This document shows positions 1-7,598 of a stretch of DNA of 15,047 nt, one piece after another. A program made the translations under genes and the position numbers. The stretch's first letter is position 1; each line of letters starts with the position of its first letter. The notes under the pieces were generated by a model. The model was not told the origin of the DNA. It saw nothing but the letters and a program-made list of their open reading frames with translations, and searched no databases. This DNA is from Spirochaetaceae bacterium UBA1306 (lineage in GTDB: Bacteria; Spirochaetota; Spirochaetia; Treponematales; Rectinemataceae): assembly GCA_002307245.1 (NCBI GenBank), contig DBTW01000106.1, positions 1 through 15,047 on the forward strand, written 5' to 3'.

Positions 1-1784
1 TCGTCAAGAACGGCCAGACCGTCGATATCTGGAACGAGGACGGCGGCACCTCGAGCGAGCAATCCTACAAGAACATCCCATTCTACCTATCCAGCGCGGG
101 CTACGGGGTGCTCGTGAACCATCCCGGCCGGGTCTCCTTCGAGCTCGGCACCGAGCGCGTGGCGCGCGTCGAGTTCAGCGTCCCCGGCGAGGAGCTCGAG
201 TACTTCGTCATCGCGGGGCCAGGCCCCAAGGACGTCCTGCGCCGCTACGCCGCCCTCGCCGGCCGACCCGCCCTGCCGCCGGCCTGGTCCTTCGGCCTGT
301 GGCTCACCACCTCCTTCACGACGAGCTACGACGAGAAGACCGTGATGGGCTTCGTCTCCGAGATGGCCGCGCGCGACCTGCCCCTGCGCGTCTTCCACTT
401 CGACTGCTTTTGGATGAAGGAGTACCATCTCTGCGACCTCGAGTGGGACCGCGCGGTCTTCCCCGACCCCAAAGGCATGCTGGCCCGGATCAAGGCGATG
501 GGCGTCAAGGTCTGCGTCTGGATCAACCCCTATATCGCGCAACGCTCCAAGATGTTCGCCGAGGGCAAGGAGCGGGGCTTCCTCCTCAAGGACGAGGCGG
601 GCGACGTGTGGCAATGGGACCGCTGGCAGGCCGGCATGGGCCTGGTGGACTTCACCAATCCCGGGGCGCGCGAATGGTACGCCGATAAGTTGCGCGCCCT
701 GGTCGATCTGGGCGTCGACTCCTTCAAGACCGACTTCGGGGAGCGCATCCCCGTCGGCGTCCGCTGGTTCGACGGCTCCGACCCGACGCGCATGCACAAC
801 TATTACACCCTCCAGTACAACGAGCTCGTGTTCGGAGTGCTGGAGGAGCGGCTCGGCAAGGGGGCGGCGGTCGTCTTCGCCCGCTCCGCGACCGTGGGCG
901 GCCAGAAGTATCCCGTGCACTGGGGAGGGGACTGCAGCGCGAGCTTCGAGTCCATGGCCGAGAGCCTCCGCGGCGGGCTCTCGCTCGGCCTCTCGGGCTT
1001 CGGCTTCTGGAGCCACGACATCGGCGGCTTCGAGGACCACGCCTCGCCGGCGGTCTACAAGCGCTGGGTGGCCTTCGGCCTCATGTCCTCGCACAGCCGG
1101 CTGCACGGCAGCCGCGAATACAAGGTGCCCTGGCTCTACGACGAGGAGTCGGTCGAGGTCCTGCGTTATTTCACGAAACTCAAGTGCCGCCTCATGCCCT
1201 ACGTCTACGCCGTCGCGGCCGAGGCCTCGGCCGCGGGCCTGCCCGTCATGCGGGCGATGGCCCTCGAGTTCCCGCTCGACGCTTCCTGCTCCTACCTGGA
1301 CCGACAGTACATGCTGGGGCCCGACCTGCTCGTGGCGCCGGTCTTCGGCGAGGAGGGCGAGGTCGCCTATTATCTGCCCGAGGGTCGCTGGACGAGACTG
1401 ATCGCCGGAGCCGGGGCCCCCGCCTACGAGACGGTCGAGGGCGGCCGCTGGGTCTGCGAGCGGCACGGCTTCATGAGCCTGCCCCTGCTAGCGCGGCCGA
1501 ACTCGATCATAGCCCTCGGCGCCGTGGACTCGAAGCCCGACTACGACTACGCCGAGGGCATCGTATTCCACCTCTTCCAGCCGGCCGAGGGCGAGGAGGC
1601 GGCCGCGATCGTGGCCGACCTCGAGGGAAGGCTGGTCCTGGCCTGCCGCGCGAGGCTCCGCGGCCGGCGGCTCTCAATCAGGATCGAGGGCCGGAAGGGC
1701 GCCTACGAAGTCATCGTCCACGGCGCCTCGCCGGCCTCCTTCAAGGTCGAGGCCGGCAAGGAGCTATCGGTCGAGCTGGGCTGA
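1..1784 (+). CDS. yicI: Alpha-xylosidase, GH31 family (YicI-like), 5' end outside window
   Basis: Hydrolyses alpha-xylosyl residues from the non-reducing end of xyloglucan-type oligosaccharides or isoprimeverose (family knowledge). The frame is open from base 3, so about 170 N-terminal residues of a roughly 770-residue YicI-type enzyme lie left of the window. Near the left edge is the N-terminal-domain signature IPFYLSSAGYGVLVNHPG. The nucleophile motif KTDFGERIP follows, with the nucleophile Asp at bases 732-734. HWGGDC carries the acid/base Asp at 930-932, and GFWSHDIGGFE comes next. KTDFGERIP and the long C-terminal beta domain favour alpha-xylosidase over alpha-glucosidase. There is no signal peptide evidence because the start is missing, so the enzyme is probably cytoplasmic. 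It ends 8 bp from the convergent metallophosphoesterase gene, with no visible terminator between them. The neighbouring ROK repressor and MFS permease fit a glycoside-utilisation locus. Confidence 0.93.
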   Translation, partial: VKNGQTVDIWNEDGGTSSEQSYKNIPFYLSSAGYGVLVNHPGRVSFELGTERVARVEFSVPGEELEYFVIAGPGPKDVLRRYAALAGRPALPPAWSFGLWLTTSFTTSYDEKTVMGFVSEMAARDLPLRVFHFDCFWMKEYHLCDLEWDRAVFPDPKGMLARIKAMGVKVCVWINPYIAQRSKMFAEGKERGFLLKDEAGDVWQWDRWQAGMGLVDFTNPGAREWYADKLRALVDLGVDSFKTDFGERIPVGVRWFDGSDPTRMHNYYTLQYNELVFGVLEERLGKGAAVVFARSATVGGQKYPVHWGGDCSASFESMAESLRGGLSLGLSGFGFWSHDIGGFEDHASPAVYKRWVAFGLMSSHSRLHGSREYKVPWLYDEESVEVLRYFTKLKCRLMPYVYAVAAEASAAGLPVMRAMALEFPLDASCSYLDRQYMLGPDLLVAPVFGEEGEVAYYLPEGRWTRLIAGAGAPAYETVEGGRWVCERHGFMSLPLLARPNSIIALGAVDSKPDYDYAEGIVFHLFQPAEGEEAAAIVADLEGRLVLACRARLRGRRLSIRIEGRKGAYEVIVHGASPASFKVEAGKELSVELG

Positions 1785-1792
1785 TTCCCCGG

Positions 1793-2782
1793 CTACTTGA
1801 GGGCCGCCGAAAGGACGTAGCTCTTGAGGGCGCCGTTGCCCGCCACCGCGATCTGGCAATTCTTGCCGTCCTGGTAGAGGTCGACCGTGGCGTACTGATT
1901 ATGGTACGAGACGTCGTTGCCATAGGCGGCATTGGCCTGCAGGGTCACGTAATGGATGCCGTTCACCTGCTGGTAGCCGCCGTCGTGGTAGTGGCCCGCG
2001 AAGACGGCCAGCACGTTGCCGGCCTTCTCGAGGATCGCGCGGACCTCGGCGGCGTTCTTGACAGAATGCGCCGGGTCGAAGGCCGCGTCGACCTGCTCTT
2101 CGGGATTGAGGAGCTGGTGCGACAGCACGATGGTCGGCAGCTTCGTCCCGGCCAGGTCGGCCTTGAGCCAGGCCAGCTCGGGCGCAGGCACGTTGGCGTC
2201 GCTCCAGGCGTAGCCCGATCCAGCCGATCCGGGCACACCCGAGTAGGCGGCGCCATCGGACTTGTAGCCCGCGTCGAGCACGACGAAGTGCGCCCCGCCC
2301 TGGTCGAAGGAATAGTAGTACTGACCGGCGGGCAGTCCCTTGACGCTGTCCTGGGCCTTGGCCTTCACGTCCTCCTTCGAGAGCTGGTCGGTGTCGTGAT
2401 TGCCGAAGACGTGATAGCGCGGGCCCTTGAAGAGCGCCAGCTTGGCCTCGGCCGCGCCGAGGAAGCCGAGGGCGGCGGCCCTGCGCCCCTCGTATGAGAG
2501 GCTGCCGTCCGACGGGTTGTCGGTGAAGTCGCCGAGCTCGGCCACGAAAGCGGCGCCCGACTTGTTCATCGCAAGGGCGAAGGCCTCGATCTTGGCGAGC
2601 CCTCCGGTAAAGTAGCGCGGCGTCGCGTTAAGCGAAATAGCCGGCGCCTGGTCGGTCTTGTCGCTGACGTGCGTGTCCGAGATCAGGCCGAAGCGCACGA
2701 GCCTGGTCCCTTGCGCGCCGAGGGCATTGCCGGCGGCGGCTAGGGCCGCGGCTAGGCATACTATTTCCATCGTTTTCCGCAT
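1793..2782 (-). CDS. Secreted calcineurin-like metallophosphoesterase
   Basis: 329 residues. An N-terminal signal peptide (positive MRKT, then an Ala/Leu-rich core, cleavage probably near GNALGAQG at residues 18-25) suggests export to the periplasm or cell surface. Metallophosphoesterase metal-site motifs occur in order: SDTH (Asp36, His38), GDFTD (Asp85), GNHD (127-130), SHQ (His222) and GHYHDGG (263-269). The substrate cannot be told from sequence; relatives act on phosphodiesters, nucleotides or ADP-ribose-like compounds. The ATG at 2780-2782 is preceded by GGAGG at 2788-2792 with a 5-nt gap, which supports this start. It lies 103 bp downstream of the MFS gene on the same strand and could be co-transcribed or have its own promoter; I see no strong hairpin in that gap. 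Its 3' end is 8 bp from the convergent alpha-xylosidase gene. Confidence 0.85.
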   Translation of the reverse strand: MRKTMEIVCLAAALAAAGNALGAQGTRLVRFGLISDTHVSDKTDQAPAISLNATPRYFTGGLAKIEAFALAMNKSGAAFVAELGDFTDNPSDGSLSYEGRRAAALGFLGAAEAKLALFKGPRYHVFGNHDTDQLSKEDVKAKAQDSVKGLPAGQYYYSFDQGGAHFVVLDAGYKSDGAAYSGVPGSAGSGYAWSDANVPAPELAWLKADLAGTKLPTIVLSHQLLNPEEQVDAAFDPAHSVKNAAEVRAILEKAGNVLAVFAGHYHDGGYQQVNGIHYVTLQANAAYGNDVSYHNQYATVDLYQDGKNCQIAVAGNGALKSYVLSAALK

Positions 2783-2885
2783 CGTAACCTCCGAGATTTG
2801 GGGTGATTCCCGGAGGATGGTCTGGCGGGCTTAAGTTACCGTTCGTTTCCCGTGAGAAAGCGGTTATTTCGGCGCCGGGACCGGC

Positions 2886-4058
2886 TCATGTCCTCCGGTT
2901 CAGGAGCTCGCCGAGGGCGAAGAGCAGGGCGATGAAGACGATCACGCTGGGCCCCAGGGCCTCGAGGCCGATGGACGAGGCGAGGAGACCCACGAGGCCC
3001 GGCAGGACCGAGGCACCGACGTTGGCCGCTCCCACCTGGTATCCGATGACCGAGCGGTAGGTCTCCTCGTCGAAGCGCTCGGGCGTCTCGTGCATGAGGC
3101 AGGGGTAGATCGGCGCGAAGCCCAGGCCGAGGAGGAGGAGCCCCGGCAGGGCGAGCCAGGCGACCGGGCGGACGCAGAGGAGAACGGCGCCTACGAGGGC
3201 CAGGCCCAGGCCGAGCCTGACCATGAACCTGTTGCCCAGCCTGTCGGCCACGATGCCGGTCAGGATCCTGCCTCCCATGATGCCGCCGTAGTAGAGCGAG
3301 ATCCAATTGCCCGCTATGCCCGCGGCCATGCCCCGCGACTCCACGAGCATCGATACGGTCCAGATGCCGACGCTGAACTCGCAGGCCGCGTAGAGCATGT
3401 ACATCGCGACCTGAATCCAGGGCTCGGGGCGCTTGAGGCCGTGGACCTTGGCCTTGCCCCGCGCGTTGATCGGGCCGGCCTTCTCCTCCACCGGCCCGCC
3501 GGCCGCGGCTACGCGGCTCCACAGTCCGAGGGAGAGTACGAAGAGGAGGGCGAGGAAGGCCTGCACGGCCGATATCGAGCGGTAACCGTTCCTCCAGCCG
3601 CCGCCGTGGGCGATCGCGGCCGTCATGATGAGGGGCCCGACCGTCGCGCCCACGCCCCAGGATGCGTGGAGCCAGTTCATGTGCCGGGACGAGTAGTGCG
3701 AGGCCACGTAGCCGTTCAAGGTCGAGTCGACCGCGCCCTGGCCGAAGCCCAGGGGAAGGGCGCAGACGAGGACCCAGGCGTAGGAAGGCGCGAGGGAATA
3801 GCCGAAGAGCCCGAGGGCCGTGAGGATGGAGCTGACGAGGACGACCGGCCCGGGGCTCAGGCGCCTCGCGATCGCGCCGCTCGCGATGCTCGAGAGCGCG
3901 GAGCAGGAGGTGAGGATGAGGGCGATGAGGCCGGCCGCCTCGAGGGGGGCGCCAAGCCCGAGGCGCATGCTGGGCCAGGCCACTCCGAGGACGGAGTCGG
4001 GCAGGCCGAGGCTGATGAAGGCGAGGTAGATCACGGGTATTAGGAAGGATGCTGGCAT
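2886..4058 (-). CDS. MFS permease, probably a sugar transporter (FucP/FHS-like)
   Basis: 390 residues with about 12 hydrophobic segments in two halves, split by a charged cytoplasmic loop near residues 195-215 (EEKAGPINARGKAKVHGLKR). It is an inner-membrane secondary transporter. The acidic residue in the first helix (GLPDS), the HMNWLHASWGVGATVGP stretch in helix 5 and the Glu in CEFSVG after the loop resemble the fucose-permease-like branch of the MFS, whose members carry sugars with protons. The substrate is inferred only from context: the start is 15 bp downstream of the ROK repressor gene, so the two are almost surely one transcript, and an alpha-xylosidase gene is nearby. A xyloside or other glycoside is plausible. 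The ATG at 4056-4058 has AAGGAGAG just upstream as ribosome-binding site. I found no missing helices or frameshift. Confidence 0.83.
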   Translation of the reverse strand: MPASFLIPVIYLAFISLGLPDSVLGVAWPSMRLGLGAPLEAAGLIALILTSCSALSSIASGAIARRLSPGPVVLVSSILTALGLFGYSLAPSYAWVLVCALPLGFGQGAVDSTLNGYVASHYSSRHMNWLHASWGVGATVGPLIMTAAIAHGGGWRNGYRSISAVQAFLALLFVLSLGLWSRVAAAGGPVEEKAGPINARGKAKVHGLKRPEPWIQVAMYMLYAACEFSVGIWTVSMLVESRGMAAGIAGNWISLYYGGIMGGRILTGIVADRLGNRFMVRLGLGLALVGAVLLCVRPVAWLALPGLLLLGLGFAPIYPCLMHETPERFDEETYRSVIGYQVGAANVGASVLPGLVGLLASSIGLEALGPSVIVFIALLFALGELLNRRT

Positions 4059-4073
4059 GGGTCTCTCCTTGGG

Positions 4074-5117
4074 CTAGGCTTCGCTGCTACCGATCAAACG
4101 GAAGCCCGGGAATATCCTCTCGGCGGCCAGGCTCGCGAGGCCGGCCAGGTAATAGGGATAGCTGTCGGGCACGAAGACGAGGCTCGGGCGGACGGCCGCC
4201 TCGACGAGGGCCTCGAAGCGAGCGCGGATCTCCTCGCCCTGGCCGAAGCGGAAGCCGCGGCCGCCCAGGGCTATGAGCGCCGGGTTCACGATGCAGTTGA
4301 CGGCCCGCAGGGCGGTGACGATAGCCTCGGCGTAGCCGCCATCCTCCTCGGCCGCGAGGACGGCCTCGTCCAGCACGCGACCGTCGCCCATCGGCATGTA
4401 CCCGATTTCCCCGGAGAAGCTCGAGGCGCCGCGGAGCACCTGGCCCTCGACGACGATCCCCGACCCGACGCAGGCGCCCCCGTTGAAATGGATGTACGCG
4501 AGGCTGCTCGGCCTATCGCCGCCGAGCTCCGCCTCCCTGAGGTAGCCCAGGGCTATCGCGTTGAGGTCGTTCTCTACGGCGACGGGCAGGCTGAGCGTCT
4601 CGGCGAAGCGGTCCACGAGATCGATGCCGTCCCAGGCCTCGCGGAAGTCGCCTGTGATCACCTTGCCGTCCTTGACCGCGCCCGGCACTCCGATCGCGAA
4701 GGCGCAGCGCCCCTGCCCGCCCTCGAGGGCCGCGGCCTTGAGCTCGAGGGACAGGGCTAGGGCGTCCCACAGGGGCTCTTTCCTAATGCCTTTGCGCCCT
4801 TGGCTCGTCAAGCCGCCCAGGGCGTCGGCGATTCCCCAGGATAGGCCGCCGGCTTCGATGGCTATGGCGACGCTCGACCAGGCCTTCGGGTTCAGCACCC
4901 ACGTGGAGGCTCGGCGGCCGCCGCTCGAGGCGCGCTTCCCCGAGTCCATGATGATGTCGCCCTGGCGGAGCTGTTCGAGGACCTGGCTAACGGTCGTCTG
5001 GCTCAAGGCAGTATCCGCGACGAGATCGGCCGTCGTGGCCTCGCCCCTCGTGGTGAGGGCCTCGCGAATGAGCGCTTCATTGATCAGCTTGATGTATTGA
5101 GGTTTGCCTGGACTCAT
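4074..5117 (-). CDS. ROK-family transcriptional repressor (NagC/XylR type)
   Basis: 347 residues. Residues 8-60 form a winged helix-turn-helix (TTADLVADTALSQTTVSQVL), followed by the SSGGRRA linker and LNP boundary typical of ROK repressors. Residues 80-340 are the sugar-binding ROK domain, with VENDLNAIALG (182-192) and GGACVGSGIVVEGQVLRG (213-230). The usual kinase features are lost: no DxGxT phosphate loop at residues 86-92, GEIGY where zinc-binding ROK proteins have GEIGH, and no CxCGxxGCxE cluster. It is therefore a regulator, not a kinase, and zinc-independent by inference. A nested inverted repeat overlaps its promoter (5126-5163), so autorepression relieved by a sugar is the simplest model. 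It is co-directional with the MFS gene, 15 bp away. The Shine-Dalgarno before the ATG at 5117 is weak. The effector cannot be read from sequence; xylose or a xyloside is a guess from the neighbours. Confidence 0.88.
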   Translation of the reverse strand: MSPGKPQYIKLINEALIREALTTRGEATTADLVADTALSQTTVSQVLEQLRQGDIIMDSGKRASSGGRRASTWVLNPKAWSSVAIAIEAGGLSWGIADALGGLTSQGRKGIRKEPLWDALALSLELKAAALEGGQGRCAFAIGVPGAVKDGKVITGDFREAWDGIDLVDRFAETLSLPVAVENDLNAIALGYLREAELGGDRPSSLAYIHFNGGACVGSGIVVEGQVLRGASSFSGEIGYMPMGDGRVLDEAVLAAEEDGGYAEAIVTALRAVNCIVNPALIALGGRGFRFGQGEEIRARFEALVEAAVRPSLVFVPDSYPYYLAGLASLAAERIFPGFRLIGSSEA

Positions 5118-5125
5118 TTCTGCCT

Positions 5126-5163
5126 ACTTCTACCGCACACTTATAAAAGTATCCGGTAGAAGT
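5126..5163. promoter_or_regulatory. Candidate ROK operator: nested inverted repeat
   Basis: ACTTCTACCG (5126-5135) and CGGTAGAAGT (5154-5163) are perfect 10-bp inverted arms separated by 18 bp. Inside them ACTT (5139-5142) and AAGT (5147-5150) form a second dyad on exactly the same centre (5144.5). The site lies just upstream of the ROK gene and covers its putative promoter spacer and -10, as expected for an autoregulatory operator. The binding protein is inferred from position only. Confidence 0.7.
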
Positions 5164-5174
5164 TGTTCTGTCAA
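5146..5174 (-). promoter_or_regulatory. Putative sigma70 promoter of the ROK-MFS operon
   Basis: On the minus strand a consensus TTGACA (5169-5174) is followed after 17 bp by TACTTT (5146-5151) as a weak -10. Transcription would start near 5139, about 22 nt before the ROK start codon. The inverted repeat at 5126-5163 covers the -10 and most of the spacer, so a bound repressor would block the polymerase. Confidence 0.5.
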
Positions 5175-5301
5175 GATGGATTCGGAAACCCGAAGAGGGA
5201 CAGTGCTCGAGTATTCGAGGGGCAGTGCTCGGTGCTCGCATCGGGACCAACGTGTTGCCGCCGATGCTCATCGGGAGTATCGTGCCTTGGGGGTACGGGA
5301 C

Positions 5302-5862
5302 ATGCAGGAAACGAGGCTCGAGGACGAGAAGGACGCGCTTATATCGATACTCACCGATGCCTACGCCAAGGGAAGCATGGATATGGCGGCTTTCGAGAGT
5401 TCGGTCACGCGGATCAGCGCGAGCGCCGATCGCCTTGCCCTCCAGGCCGAAGCTTCGGCCCTCGGCCTGGCGATGCCAAGGCCCGTCCTCGACCCCAGCC
5501 GCGCCGCCGATCTTGCGCCCCGCGGCACGGCCGAGGAGCTGCGCTGCGTGAGCGGAAGCATCAGGAAAGAGGGCGACTGGATACGGTCGCGCCGCTACCG
5601 CATGGAGCTCAAGTCAGCCTCGGCTCGCTTGGACTTGCGCGATTACGAGGGAACTAAGGGCTTTCGCCTCGAGCTCGAGCTCGAGGCCGTCTCCAGCACG
5701 GTCAAGATCATCGTGCCGAGGGGCTTCGAGGTCGAGGACCGCTTCGCGGACGCGCGGAGCAGCACGGTCAGGAACAAGCCGAGGGGCGAGGCCCGCTGCG
5801 ACAGCCTCATCCTGTTGACGGGGGCGCTGCGCTCCTCGACGGTCAAGATCCGCTATCGCTGA
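5302..5862 (+). CDS. LiaF-like / DUF1707-type soluble protein
   Basis: 186 residues from the ATG at 5302. An N-terminal helical part (EDEKDALISILTDAYAKGSM, then a second helix to about residue 55) resembles the DUF1707/SHOCT-like short helical domain that begins many cell-envelope stress proteins. The C-terminal part (about residues 80-186) is beta-rich with repeated SSTVKI- and EVEDRF-type strands (AVSSTVKIIVPRGFEVEDRF, RSSTVKIRYR). This matches the LiaF C-terminal right-handed beta fold associated with responses to cell-wall-active antibiotics. Unlike LiaF it has no transmembrane helices and no signal peptide, so it is predicted cytoplasmic. The frame stays open upstream to 5104, but that part is not protein-like and overlaps the ROK operator, so the internal ATG is preferred. 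It ends 3 bp from the convergent Na/Pi gene. Function is unknown beyond family resemblance. Confidence 0.65.
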   Translation: MQETRLEDEKDALISILTDAYAKGSMDMAAFESSVTRISASADRLALQAEASALGLAMPRPVLDPSRAADLAPRGTAEELRCVSGSIRKEGDWIRSRRYRMELKSASARLDLRDYEGTKGFRLELELEAVSSTVKIIVPRGFEVEDRFADARSSTVRNKPRGEARCDSLILLTGALRSSTVKIRYR

Positions 5863-5865
5863 TCC

Positions 5866-7536
5866 CTACTCGGGCTCGCGGCCGAGCGCCTCCGAGATGG
5901 AATAGGCGTAGTCGCCGATCTTCTCGACGAGGCGCACGAGGTCGATGAAGAGCAGCTCGGTCTTGATGTCCTTGCCGCCCTTGAGCCGCTTGCGGGCCAT
6001 CTTCCTCAGGTCGTTGCGAAGCTCGTCGATCCCGTTCTCGAAGGCCGCCGCCCTCGCGAGCTGCTCCCCGCTCATGGGCCCGGCCGCGCTGCCCTCGACG
6101 AAGCGCAGGAAATCCTCGGCGAGGAGGGCGTAGGGCGCTAGCCGATCGATGGATTTCGCGTCGAGGGCGAGGGCCTTGCTCTTGCAGCGCTCGACGAGGT
6201 GGGCCAGCGACAGGCACGCGTCGGTGACGTTCTCGAGGTCGTCGATGATGCCGAGGAGTCGGCCTATGCCTTCCTGCGGCTTGTCGCCGATGTCCCCGCT
6301 CGCCACCTCGATGAGGTAGCGCGAAAGGGCCTCCTTCATCTCGTCGGCGTAGGCCTCGCGCTTGGAGAACCACTCCATCTCGGCCTGCGCGTCGTCCGGG
6401 CAGGAGGCGAGGTCCTCGCGGAAGCGGGAGAACATTTCACGCGCGAGGCCTGCGAGGACGGCGATCTCCTTGCGCGCGTAGTAGATGGAAAGCTCCGGCG
6501 TGGACAGGGGCTCGCCTATCGAGTAGCCGCCCTCGATCCCGCGCGCCTCGGGTTCCTCCCTGTCCTTGATGAGGCGCTTGAGGAGGGCCGCGTACTGGTT
6601 CACGAAGGGCAGTAGGACCAGGGTGTTGGCGAGGTTGAAGACCGTATGCATCATCGCGATGTGCGCGCCGATCGTCCTCTCGTCTATCTCGCCCGGTACG
6701 AGGAAGTCGACCAGGCGGAGGAAGGGATCGAAGACCGCGAGCACCCAGAGCGTGCCGAAGAAATTGAAGAGGATGTGGGCCCAGGCCGCGCGCTTGCCGT
6801 TGACGTCGGCGGCGAGGGAGGCGAGGAAGGCGTCGATCGTGGTGCCGATGTTGGCCCCGAGGGTGATCGCCGCCGCCATCCTGAAGTCGATGATGCCTTG
6901 CGAGGCGAGGGTGATCACGATGGCGAGGGTCGCGCTCGAGGCATGGATGAGGAGGGTGAAGGCGAATCCCGCGAGCACGGCGAGCACGACCGAGAGGAAG
7001 CCCAGGCCCGAGACGTTCTTGAGGAAGAACAGGGTCTCGGCCGAGGGCGCGGGGATGGCCTTGGAGATGAAATCGAGGCCGAGGAAGATCATGGCGAAGC
7101 CCATCAGGGCGAGGCCGTAACTCCGGAAGGCGTTGCCGCGCTTCTTCATGAGCGACATGAAGAAGCCGAGGCCAAAGATAGGCACGCCGAGGGCCGCGAT
7201 GCTGAAGGACCGGACTCCGACCGCCGCTATGATCCATCCGGTGAGGGTGGTGCCGATATTGGCGCCCATGATGACGCCGATAGCCTGGACCAGGGATAGG
7301 AGCCCCGCGTTCACGAAGGAGACCGCCATAACCGTCGTGGCCGAGGAGGATTGGATGAGGATTGTGAGGACGGCGCCGGTCGCCACGGCCGCGACTCGGT
7401 TGGCTGTCATGAAATTGACGGCTCTCTGGAGCTTCTCGCCCGCCGCTCGCTGAATGCCATCGCTCGTTAATTCCATTCCATACAAAAACATAGCAAGGCC
7501 GCCGGCGAGCTCGAGGATCATGAAGACGATATGCAT
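5866..7536 (-). CDS. Na+/phosphate cotransporter with C-terminal PhoU-like domain
   Basis: 556 residues; inner-membrane sodium-coupled phosphate transporter of the NptA/YjbB (PF02690) type. The two inverted Na/Pi repeats are clear: QSSSATT (62-68) followed by GANIGTT (91-97), and HASSAT (198-203) followed by GANIGTT (227-233). About eight to nine hydrophobic segments end near residue 320. Residues 340-556 are a soluble, helical PhoU-like domain that in relatives regulates the transporter. The second repeat has HASSA in place of QSSSA. The ATG at 7534-7536 is preceded by GGAGG about 9 nt upstream, fixing the start. An 11-bp tandem repeat 63-117 bp upstream of the start looks like a Pho box, which fits phosphate-starvation control. 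The 3' end is 3 bp from the convergent LiaF-like gene. Whether it imports or exports phosphate cannot be decided here; the E. coli relative YjbB is linked to export. Confidence 0.92.
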   Translation of the reverse strand: MHIVFMILELAGGLAMFLYGMELTSDGIQRAAGEKLQRAVNFMTANRVAAVATGAVLTILIQSSSATTVMAVSFVNAGLLSLVQAIGVIMGANIGTTLTGWIIAAVGVRSFSIAALGVPIFGLGFFMSLMKKRGNAFRSYGLALMGFAMIFLGLDFISKAIPAPSAETLFFLKNVSGLGFLSVVLAVLAGFAFTLLIHASSATLAIVITLASQGIIDFRMAAAITLGANIGTTIDAFLASLAADVNGKRAAWAHILFNFFGTLWVLAVFDPFLRLVDFLVPGEIDERTIGAHIAMMHTVFNLANTLVLLPFVNQYAALLKRLIKDREEPEARGIEGGYSIGEPLSTPELSIYYARKEIAVLAGLAREMFSRFREDLASCPDDAQAEMEWFSKREAYADEMKEALSRYLIEVASGDIGDKPQEGIGRLLGIIDDLENVTDACLSLAHLVERCKSKALALDAKSIDRLAPYALLAEDFLRFVEGSAAGPMSGEQLARAAAFENGIDELRNDLRKMARKRLKGGKDIKTELLFIDLVRLVEKIGDYAYSISEALGREPE

Positions 7537-7598
7537 ACGGGAAAACCTCCGCTCGCGGGAGTAGGGGACGACAAGAGGCTCCGACGGGGCCGGTCACC

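Noticed and set aside
87..1466. Long open frame (459 codons) antisense to the alpha-xylosidase gene
   Set aside because: It mirrors the codon pattern of a GC-rich gene, is low-complexity (Arg/Glu/Gly/Ala-rich), has no family motif, and the sense frame has clear GH31 catalytic motifs.
1184..2497. Long plus-strand frame of 437 codons spanning two convergent genes
   Set aside because: It runs out of frame through the alpha-xylosidase and antisense through the phosphoesterase, with an Arg/Gly/Pro-rich nonsense composition.
5104..5301. Upstream extension of the LiaF-like frame
   Set aside because: It would begin at a TTG inside the ROK coding sequence, cross the operator, and add residues with no resemblance to the family.
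6437..7597. Frame of 386 codons on the minus strand within the Na/Pi gene
   Set aside because: Same-strand shadow of the Na/Pi cotransporter, rich in Arg, Pro and His, with no domain; the true frame has the duplicated QSSSA/GANIGTT motifs.
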